64,000 nucleotides of DNA. Origin: Vibrio sp. CAU 1672 (GTDB lineage: Bacteria > Pseudomonadota > Gammaproteobacteria > Enterobacterales > Vibrionaceae). A program made the translations under genes and the position numbers. The DNA lies in NCBI RefSeq assembly GCF_029223195.1, contig NZ_JARHUF010000001.1:1-64000 (forward strand), given 5' to 3'. The notes beneath the pieces were generated by a model that had not been told where the DNA came from, searched no databases, and was given only the letters and a program-made list of their open reading frames with translations. This document shows positions 57,201 through 64,000 of the stretch, in pieces (the first letter of the stretch is position 1; every line of letters begins with the position of its first letter).

Positions 57201-59135
57201 TGCCAGACCACAGACTTTACTGCGATTGGTATCGGCGATATGGCCGGAGACGTCTTTGGTAACGGGATGCTGCTGTCGAAGCATATTCGCCTGCAAGCCG
57301 CGTTTAACCACATGCATATCTTCATTGATCCCAACCCGGACTCCGCAACCAGTTGGGAAGAGCGTCATCGTTTGTTTAATCTGCCAAGATCAAGTTGGGA
57401 GGATTACAACCGTGAATTGATCTCGCAAGGGGGCGGTATCTTCTCGCGTCGATCAAAATCGATCCCGTTATCTCCAGAGATCCAGAAGATGCTGGGCACC
57501 AAACGAGCTTCATTACCGCCGAATGAACTGATTAAAATGCTTCTGATGATGGAAGTTGATCTGTTATGGAATGGTGGTATCGGTACCTACGTTAAATCAT
57601 CCAGTGAAACGCATACTGCCGTTGGGGATCGGGCCAACGATGTTTTACGCATTGACGGTTGTGAGCTCAGGGCTAAAGTCGTCGGTGAAGGCGGTAACCT
57701 GGGGATGACTCAGCTAGGCCGAATTGAGTATGCATTACATGGTGGCCGCGTTAATACTGATTTTGTCGATAACGTCGGTGGCGTTGACTGTTCAGATAAC
57801 GAAGTCAATATTAAGATCTTCTTGAATGGTTTGGTTTCTAACGGTGATTTAACCGTCAAGCAGCGTAACCAGATTTTAGAATCGATGGAAGACGAAGTCG
57901 GAGAGATTGTTCTTGATGATGCATACTGTCAGTCAGAATCTATTTCAGTGACTGAACAGCAGGGAGTCAGTGTCGTTAAAGAGCAAATACGCTTCATTCA
58001 CACTATGGAGAAAGCCGGTTATCTTGACCGAGCGCTTGAATACATTCCAGATGATGAAACATTGATTGAACGAGAGAAACAGGGGGCAGGTTTAACTCGT
58101 CCCGAGCTGTCTGTTTTGGTTGCTTACGGCAAGATGGTATTGAAAGAACAGTTGGTGTGTGACGAGATCGCCGGTGATGCCTTCCATGCTCAACAGTTAG
58201 CGAACTATTTCCCAACTGAGTTACGCCGTAACTATCGTCAGCAGATGGATAATCACCCGCTGCGTGCAGAAATTATCGCTACGGCTCTGGCTAACCAGAT
58301 GGTTAACGAAATGGGTTGCAACTTTGTCACTCGTTTACAAGAAGAGACCGGGGCAAACGTAGTCGACATTGCCAATAGCTATAGTGCAGCACGAGAAATA
58401 TTTGAACTAGGGGATGTTTTGAACCAGACCCGAGCACTCGATAACGTGGCTAGTGCGGATGCTCAGTATGAGATCATTTTTCATGTTCGCCGAGTGCTGC
58501 GCCGTTTGTCACGCTGGTTATTACGTAATCGCAGTGGTAAGAGTAAAGTTGCTGACTTAATTGCCCTGCACAAAGCTGATGTTCAGGTGATTTCCGAAAC
58601 GCTGGATGACATGCTGGTTGAATCAGAAGTAGAAGAGCACAATGAACTGGCTCAAACATGGATTGAGCGTGGGGTAGAGGCCAAACTGGCGCATCGTGTT
58701 TCGCGACTTTCTAGCTTGCAGTCAGCGTTGGATATTTCTGCCGTTGCTAGCGAGACAGGTAAAACTGTTGAACAGGCGGCGAAACTATACTTTAACCTCG
58801 GTGATCGCCTGTCACTGCATTGGTTCCTGAAACAAATCAATAGCCAGGCTGTGGACAATAACTGGCAGGCACTTGCGCGGGCGGCTTTCCGTGAAGACTT
58901 AGACTGGCAACAGCGTCAGCTAACGGCTCAAGTGCTCAGTTGCGGCTGTTCTCCTGAAGATCTGGATGTGATGCAAGCTCTTGATGACTGGATTGCCACC
59001 AATGAAGTCTCACTTCATCGCTGGGAAAGTATCTTAAATGAGTTCAAAGTGGGAACAGTACATGAGTTTGCTAAGTTCTCAGTTGCGCTCAGAGAGTTGG
59101 TTCTGCTCAACTTGAACTGCTCTTCAAGTGAATAA
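54294..59135 (+). CDS. gdhB: NAD-dependent glutamate dehydrogenase, 180-kDa class
   Basis: 1613 residues. Deaminates glutamate to 2-oxoglutarate with NAD+. N-terminal ACT-like regulatory modules (about 1-600), then the catalytic core with [40 protein letters not shown] and [10 protein letters not shown]-like [12 protein letters not shown]. C-terminal helical domain from about 1150. Length and motifs fit the L_180 class. Start 54294 (MTAREN) follows GTGGAGTG; a longer frame to 54237 is not favoured. Confidence 0.95.
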   Translation: [1613 protein letters not shown]

Positions 59136-59153
59136 TGCCAGTTAAACTTAGTA

Positions 59154-59178
59154 AAAGCCCCTCTATGGGGCTTTTTTT
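59154..59178 (+). terminator. Terminator of gdhB
   Basis: AAAGCCCC (59154-59161) pairs with GGGGCTTT (59167-59174), then TTTT. Confidence 0.92.
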
Positions 59179-59400
59179 GTGTCACTGGCTCAAAATATAC
59201 AAATTTCGCACGTTTTTAGTTACGCTGTAACGTATTTCTGTTTTGAAAAACCGAGCTGAACGATTGCTTAATTGTGGTTTGTTGTATTATTTAAAGTTTT
59301 TATCATCTTAATGTATTGATTTTAAAGGGTATTAATTTTTTTATCATTGTTTTTGCCTTAATTTGCTCATTTTATTTGAATTAGCAGCAAAAACAGTAAA

Positions 59401-59439
59401 TAATATTGTCCCGTTTACACGGGGACTTTATCTTTCGGA
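59401..59439 (+). promoter_or_regulatory. pyrD promoter and leader hairpin
   Basis: TAATAT (59401-59406) fits a -10. Just after it GTCCC (59408-59412) and GGGAC (59422-59426) form a short hairpin near the start of the transcript, then CGGAGG (59436-59441) is the ribosome site. In E. coli pyrC/pyrD, pyrimidine levels switch the start base to make a leader hairpin; this looks similar but is unproven. Confidence 0.4.
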
Positions 59440-59445
59440 GGCACA

Positions 59446-60456
59446 ATGCTTTACCGTCTAGCCAGAACTGGCTTTTTCAAATTGGATGCCGAAAAGGCAC
59501 ATGATCTTGCAATTCAAAACTTTAAACGCTTCACCGGCACGCCTTTTGACCTTTTTTATCGTCAACACCTTCCGCAACGCCCAGTAGAATGTATGGGAAT
59601 TACTTTCCCTAACCCGGTAGGGTTGGCTGCTGGTTTGGATAAGAACGGCGAGTGTATCGAAGCGTTTGATGCGATGGGATTTGGTTGTGTTGAAGTGGGT
59701 ACGGTGACACCTCGTCCTCAACCAGGTAATGATAAGCCGCGGTTGTTCCGTCTTGTAGAAGCGGAAGGTATTATCAATCGCATGGGCTTCAATAACTTGG
59801 GTGTTGACAACCTGGTTGAAAACGTCAAGAAAGCCAAGTTTAATTGCGTTTTGGGGATCAATATCGGTAAAAACAAAGACACACCGATAGAGAAAGGAGC
59901 AGAGGATTACCTTATCTGTATGGAAAAGGTATATGACTATGCAGGCTATATCGCCGTAAATATTTCATCTCCAAACACTCCGGGATTGCGTACGCTGCAA
60001 TATGGCGAAGCGCTTGATGAGTTGCTTGTTGAATTAAAGGCCAAACAAGCAGAACTGGCAGAGAAATACAGTAAATATGTTCCACTTGCACTGAAAATCG
60101 CTCCTGATCTAAATGACGATGAAATTCACCAGATTTGTCAGTCACTGCTAAAGAATAAGATTGATGGGGTCATTGCCACCAACACCACGCTAGACCGTAC
60201 CATTGTCGAGGGCATGAAACATGCGAATGAGGCAGGGGGGTTGAGTGGTCGTCCTATCCAGTCGCGTGCAACAGAAGTGGTACGTAAATTACATCAGGAA
60301 CTGGATGGTCAAATTCCAATTATTGGCGTAGGAGGGATTGACTCTTACGTGGCGGCGAAAGAGAAGTTGATGGCGGGCGCTCAACTGGTACAGGTTTACA
60401 CTGGTTTCATTTACCATGGTCCAGGTTTAGTACGCGATATTGTTAAAAATCTATAA
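59446..60456 (+). CDS. pyrD: Dihydroorotate dehydrogenase, class 2
   Basis: 336 residues. Quinone-linked, membrane-associated; fourth step of pyrimidine synthesis. N-terminal helical membrane-binding extension (about 1-40), [21 protein letters not shown], and catalytic S175 in [17 protein letters not shown]-binding [20 protein letters not shown] near the C-terminus. Confidence 0.96.
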   Translation: MLYRLARTGFFKLDAEKAHDLAIQNFKRFTGTPFDLFYRQHLPQRPVECMGITFPNPVGLAAGLDKNGECIEAFDAMGFGCVEVGTVTPRPQPGNDKPRLFRLVEAEGIINRMGFNNLGVDNLVENVKKAKFNCVLGINIGKNKDTPIEKGAEDYLICMEKVYDYAGYIAVNISSPNTPGLRTLQYGEALDELLVELKAKQAELAEKYSKYVPLALKIAPDLNDDEIHQICQSLLKNKIDGVIATNTTLDRTIVEGMKHANEAGGLSGRPIQSRATEVVRKLHQELDGQIPIIGVGGIDSYVAAKEKLMAGAQLVQVYTGFIYHGPGLVRDIVKNL

Positions 60457-60500
60457 CTTACGCTACTAAACTTCAGAAAAAACAACGTTCATTACAAGAA

Positions 60501-60529
60501 AAAGAGGAATCGCTTTCCTCTTTTTTTTT
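60501..60529 (+). terminator. Terminator of pyrD
   Basis: AAAGAGGAA (60501-60509) pairs with TTCCTCTTT (60515-60523), then a further T-run. Confidence 0.9.
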
Positions 60530-60619
60530 GTCCATTCGTTTGTAAAATTTGAATAATCATGAGTAGGTAATTAAGCGTTTTACCTTTTCCAGTGATTAAC
60601 GACCAAACGAGAGAACGGA

Positions 60620-61165
60620 ATGATGCTTAAACCCAGTGACAAATGGAGTTGGTATTATGATGAGCAAAAAGCTTGTTTAATGCTGGATCTAGGGGAGGAT
60701 ATGATATTCCAAACCAATCTGAGCCGTAAGCTTCTTGTTAATTGCGCCTTCTCAAAAAACGAGTTTACCGTCGATGACGCGAGTGCATTTCAAACTTACA
60801 ACGAACGCATTCGTTGTCTGGATATCAATGAATACCGACAAGCCGAACTAACTCTCTATTGTGTGGCAGCTAAACGCTTTCATAAACCCGTACAGCCCAA
60901 GAGTTGGTTCTTCGATGCCCAGGGTAAAGACCACCAGCCAGAAGAGGGTGATATGGTGTCGTTAACCAATCAGCACTCAGAAGGGTTGTTTATCGTGCTG
61001 GAAGCAGGGGAGACATCAAGCTTGTGTGCCTATGTTGGCCCGGAGGAGTTCTCATTGAACAATAGCAAGTCTCTTGGGTTTGGTGAGCCCATCAAAGTAA
61101 TGCATGACAGAATGGCTTGCGCGAACCATCTTTTCGTTGTCTCACCAATGGCAATGGTGGGTTAA
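60620..61165 (+). CDS. zapC: Cell division protein ZapC
   Basis: 181 residues. Cytoplasmic FtsZ-bundling protein of the Z-ring. Recognised by LKPSDKWSWYYDEQKACLML and LNSKSLGFGEPIKV-like NSKSLGFGEPIKVMHDRM. Two adjacent ATG codons (60620, 60623) both follow GAGAACGGA, so the start may be one codon later. The neighbourhood pyrD-zapC-rlmL is the same as in E. coli. Confidence 0.93.
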   Translation: MMLKPSDKWSWYYDEQKACLMLDLGEDMIFQTNLSRKLLVNCAFSKNEFTVDDASAFQTYNERIRCLDINEYRQAELTLYCVAAKRFHKPVQPKSWFFDAQGKDHQPEEGDMVSLTNQHSEGLFIVLEAGETSSLCAYVGPEEFSLNNSKSLGFGEPIKVMHDRMACANHLFVVSPMAMVG

Positions 61166-61208
61166 TCCAGTTTCAATTTTTCTAAATTTCGTTCCTTTGT
61201 TTGCATTA

Positions 61209-61234
61209 ATCGGCCTGTAGGTCGATTTTTTTTT
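61209..61234 (+). terminator. Terminator of zapC
   Basis: ATCGGCC (61209-61215) pairs with GGTCGAT (61220-61226), one G-T pair, then at least seven T. Confidence 0.8.
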
Positions 61235-61419
61235 GCTTCATATTTCATCAAATCTCCCTTCGTCATGAAAGCACCATGCAAACTTTTGAGTTACATCACT
61301 TAATTTACATTAATTTTTCTCCCTTCCTTTTCCGTTATTAGGCAATTGGGCGCGCATATTCTCGCCATTCTTTCCCCTATAGGGCCTTTTTTGTACTAAA
61401 ATTACATCACCATAATGAT

Positions 61420-61435
61420 ACTGGTATAGACCAAT
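61420..61435. promoter_or_regulatory. GntR/HutC-like operator, target unknown
   Basis: ACTGGTATAGACCAAT has TGGT and ACCA arms four bases apart, as in DasR/YvoA(NagR) sites of N-acetylglucosamine control; FadR and PdhR sites use a three-base gap. No sugar gene is downstream in the window. Confidence 0.4.
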
Positions 61436-61651
61436 GTTGATGTAAATAAGTATTCACTTTGCCGTTATGACCAGGTTTTTGGGCCAATTTGGATTTTGAC
61501 AATTCAGGGGGAGATGTAAGGATTTAGGAAAGTTTCGGTCAGATAAACTGGTGAGGCTTTGTGCTAATAACTGGAAAATGCCTTTTAAAACGAGGCATTG
61601 ATCGTAAACTCAGGTATAATCAAAGCCATTTTTTATCAACGAAAGAACACT

Positions 61652-63778
61652 ATGAATCAATATCTCGCGGTGACCTCAAACGGCATGGAAAACCTGCTTG
61701 TTGAGGAACTGACCAATTTAGGCATTGAAAACGCAAAACCGGTCCAAGCCGGTGTAAAATTTAAAGCGACAAATGAACAAGTTTATCGTTGCTGTTTGTG
61801 GAGCCGCCTGGCATCACGATTTGTACGTGTTTTATCGGAGTTTACCTGTAACGACGACATGGACCTTTACCTGTCAACGTCGGCGATTAACTGGGTAAAC
61901 CAGTTCCATAGCTCAAAACGGTTTGTTGTTGACTTCAACGGTACTAACCGTGAAATCCGCAACAGCCAATATGGTGCAATGAAAGTCAAAGACGGCATCG
62001 TGGATTGCTTCGAGAAGAAGGGGCTTCCTCGTCCAAACATCAGTAAAGAGCGCCCAGATATCCGTGTTCACGTTCGTCTACATAAAGACAAAGCCATTCT
62101 TGGTGTGGATATGGTGGGCAGCGGTCTTCATCAGCGTGGCTACCGCCCTGAATCTGGTCGTGCACCTCTGCGTGAAACGCTTGCTGCTGCAATCGTGATG
62201 CGTTGTGGATGGGATGGCCATCAGCCACTTCTGGATCCGATGTGTGGCTCAGGCACGTTGTTGATTGAAGCGGCAATGATGGCTGCGAACATGGCGCCAG
62301 GTGTGAAGCGCAAACAGTGGGGTTTTGAAGCTCTGGAAGACTTCGAACCAGAGACGTGGGCCGAGATTAAATCAGAAGCCAATGTACAGGCTCGCCGCGG
62401 CGTCAAAAAAGTTGACGCTAAGTTTTTCGGCTTCGATAACGACCCGAAAGTTCTCAAAGTGGCGCAAGACAACGCTCGCAGAGCTGGCGTTGAAGAGCTG
62501 ATTGAATTTGCCCAAGGCGATGCGGCAACGATCACTCGCCCTGCAGGCTTTGAGGCGGGCGTTATCGTTTCGAACCCTCCTTATGGTGAGCGACTCGGTA
62601 CTGAGCCTGGCCTGATTGCACTCTACACTGCGTTTGGCGGTCAGTTAAAAGCTGAGTTTGGCGGCTGTAAAGCATCTATTTTCTCCAGTTCAGACGAGCT
62701 ACTAAGCTGTCTTCGCATGCGTGCTGATAAGCAATTCAAACTGAATAACGGCGCGTTACAGTGTCACCAGAAAAACTACAGCATTGCTGAACGCAGCGCT
62801 GATGAAGTGCAGGGCGCTGATAGCAACATTCAGATCGCTCCGGATTTTTCTAACCGGTTGAAGAAAAACATCGGTAAGATCGGCAAGTGGGCTCGTAAAG
62901 AAAAACTAGACTGCTACCGCATCTATGACGCAGATCTTCCTGAATACAACGTAGCAATCGACGTATATGGCGATCAAATCGTGATTCAAGAATACGCAGC
63001 ACCTAAAAATATCCCTGAAGAGAAAGCAAAGCGTCGTCTGACCGATATTATTCGCGCCACCATTCAGGTTACCGGTGTGGAAGCGAACAAGGTTGTACTG
63101 AAAGTTCGTGAGAAGCAGAAGGGACGCAACCAATACCAAAAGCTTGGGCAAGTGTCTCAGACGCTGGAAGTAAATGAGTACGGTGTTAAGCTGATCGTAA
63201 ACCTGCATGATTATCTGGACACCGGGTTATTCCTTGATCATAAAATCACTCGTCGACGCTTGGGTGAGATGGCAAAAGGTAAGGACTTCTTAAACTTATT
63301 TGCCTATACCGGCAGTGCGACCGTCCATGCCGCAGTGGGTGGCGCACGTTCAACTACCACTGTCGATATGTCGAATACTTACTTGAATTGGGCCAAAGAT
63401 AACATGCAGCTTAACGGTTGCGTCGGACGACAACACCGTTATGAGCAAGCGGATTGTTTGCAGTGGCTGGATAACGCCAAAGGTGAATATGATCTGATCT
63501 TTATCGATCCGCCGACATTTTCCAATTCAAAACGCATGGAAACATCTTTTGACGTCCAGCGCGATCACGTTAAGTTAATGAAGAACTTAAAACGTCTTCT
63601 GCGTAGTGGTGGTACAATCGTTTTCTCCAACAATAAACGTCATTTTAAAATGGATGAAGCAGCTCTGGCAGAAATTGGCCTGCAGGCGAAGAACATTTCA
63701 TCACAAACGCTTCCTCTGGATTTTTCACGTAATAAGCATATCCATAATTGTTGGCTTGTCACACACGTAGAAGAGTAG
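61652..63778 (+). CDS. rlmL: 23S rRNA methyltransferase RlmKL (m2G2445 and m7G2069)
   Basis: 708 residues, fused enzyme. N-terminal THUMP domain (about 1-155), the m2G half with [20 protein letters not shown] and NPPYGERLG, and the m7G half with [20 protein letters not shown] and [13 protein letters not shown]. Start 61652 (MNQYLAV) follows GAAAGAAC; the open frame from 61598 overlaps a leader hairpin and is not favoured. Confidence 0.95.
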   Translation: MNQYLAVTSNGMENLLVEELTNLGIENAKPVQAGVKFKATNEQVYRCCLWSRLASRFVRVLSEFTCNDDMDLYLSTSAINWVNQFHSSKRFVVDFNGTNREIRNSQYGAMKVKDGIVDCFEKKGLPRPNISKERPDIRVHVRLHKDKAILGVDMVGSGLHQRGYRPESGRAPLRETLAAAIVMRCGWDGHQPLLDPMCGSGTLLIEAAMMAANMAPGVKRKQWGFEALEDFEPETWAEIKSEANVQARRGVKKVDAKFFGFDNDPKVLKVAQDNARRAGVEELIEFAQGDAATITRPAGFEAGVIVSNPPYGERLGTEPGLIALYTAFGGQLKAEFGGCKASIFSSSDELLSCLRMRADKQFKLNNGALQCHQKNYSIAERSADEVQGADSNIQIAPDFSNRLKKNIGKIGKWARKEKLDCYRIYDADLPEYNVAIDVYGDQIVIQEYAAPKNIPEEKAKRRLTDIIRATIQVTGVEANKVVLKVREKQKGRNQYQKLGQVSQTLEVNEYGVKLIVNLHDYLDTGLFLDHKITRRRLGEMAKGKDFLNLFAYTGSATVHAAVGGARSTTTVDMSNTYLNWAKDNMQLNGCVGRQHRYEQADCLQWLDNAKGEYDLIFIDPPTFSNSKRMETSFDVQRDHVKLMKNLKRLLRSGGTIVFSNNKRHFKMDEAALAEIGLQAKNISSQTLPLDFSRNKHIHNCWLVTHVEE

Positions 63779-63810
63779 GATTTTCAGTTTACGTATAAGG
63801 ATATCGACAC

Positions 63811-64000
63811 GTGCTGACACTTTATAGCACAGAAGGGTGCCATCTCTGTGAGATGGCATATGACCTTATTAAGCAGGTCGGTGTCGCCGAACAGGTAACC
63901 ATCATTGATATTGCTTTTGACGATGTGTTATTTTCCCGTTACGGCGTCACCATACCCGTATTAAGATACAAAGATGCTGAGTTGAACTGGCCGTTTGACT
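63811..64000 (+). CDS. Glutaredoxin-like thiol protein (DUF836 type), truncated by window edge
   Basis: GTG start with AAGGAT eight bases upstream. The visible 63 residues read LTLYSTEGCHLCEMAYDLI with a CHLC redox motif near residue 10-13, then ITIPVLRYKD-type GVTIPVLRYKDAELNWPF with the cis-Pro of thioredoxin folds. Typical of the small glutaredoxin family protein found after rlmL in gamma-proteobacteria. It runs off the right edge. No function beyond thiol redox can be claimed. Confidence 0.85.
   Translation, partial: MLTLYSTEGCHLCEMAYDLIKQVGVAEQVTIIDIAFDDVLFSRYGVTIPVLRYKDAELNWPFD

Larger units (their letters stand above)
61166..61651. other. Long intergenic region before rlmL with operator-like sites
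   Basis: No gene seen. Contents: the zapC terminator (61209-61234); TTACATCA at 61291-61298 and 61402-61409 with an inverted copy TGATGTAA at 61438-61445; a GntR-like palindrome at 61420-61435; a hairpin AATGCCT (61577-61583)/AGGCATT (61593-61599). Unusually rich for a gap before a housekeeping rRNA methyltransferase. Confidence 0.5.

Noticed and set aside
1-64000. tRNA, rRNA, CRISPR array, insertion sequence or prophage genes
   Set aside because: None seen: no cloverleaf sequences, no regularly spaced repeats and no transposase or integrase motifs in any frame.

Overview
The window looks like a stretch of a Vibrio (Vibrionaceae) chromosome. Signs of this are the run msrC / proQ-prc / pepN / DUF2835 / large NAD-dependent glutamate dehydrogenase / pyrD / zapC / rlmL, the letA-letB-rsmF block, a tusE-yccA pair, and a LiuR-type branched-chain amino acid degradation locus. 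All proteins and gene orders were read from the sequence alone; no database search was possible.

Layout. 1-6.0 kb: a gene-poor left edge, a CPA1-type Na+/H+ antiporter, a 58-residue small protein, and a 906-residue secreted multidomain protein ending in an M15-type peptidase domain. 6.0-8.4 kb: an accessory-looking patch with an exported coiled-coil repeat protein, a LysR-type regulator reduced to its DNA-binding domain, and a stand-alone acetyl-CoA carboxylase beta subunit (AccD-like) divergent from it. 8.6-23.6 kb: two divergent operons. liuRABDCE-type genes (map order liuR-A-B-C-D-E, minus strand) break down leucine. The plus-strand operon (thiolase, mmsA, acyl-CoA dehydrogenase, enoyl-CoA hydratase, 3-hydroxyisobutyryl-CoA hydrolase, mmsB, SDR) breaks down valine and probably isoleucine. 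The intergenic region between them carries LiuR-like palindromes. 23.7-26.5 kb: small genes and a broken mipA/ompV remnant. 26.1-35 kb: tusE, yccA, the aapJQMP amino acid ABC transporter, a siroheme-synthase-like gene, yajQ and a DAHP synthase. 35.4-39.2 kb: an orphan PEP-synthase barrel protein, a hot-dog protein, a two-TM unknown and cvfB. 39.5-46.8 kb: rsmF, letB, letA and an ABC exporter. 46.9-64 kb: housekeeping genes (msrC, proQ, prc, pepN, gdhB, pyrD, zapC, rlmL) and the start of a glutaredoxin-like gene.

The most interesting item is the second-copy-like accD at 7511-8377. It keeps the zinc ribbon and the carboxyltransferase core. However, it has Leu where E. coli AccD has Met203, the position I recall as the M203L andrimid-resistance substitution. 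It sits next to a truncated LysR gene with an inverted repeat between them. This makes it a candidate self-protection or tolerance gene against carboxyltransferase inhibitors. Other points worth a second look are a catalytically degraded PEP-synthase domain protein, a siroheme synthase with a decayed methyltransferase half, an ABC exporter joined to letAB, a mipA pseudogene broken by one inserted base, and an orphan GntR-like operator upstream of rlmL.
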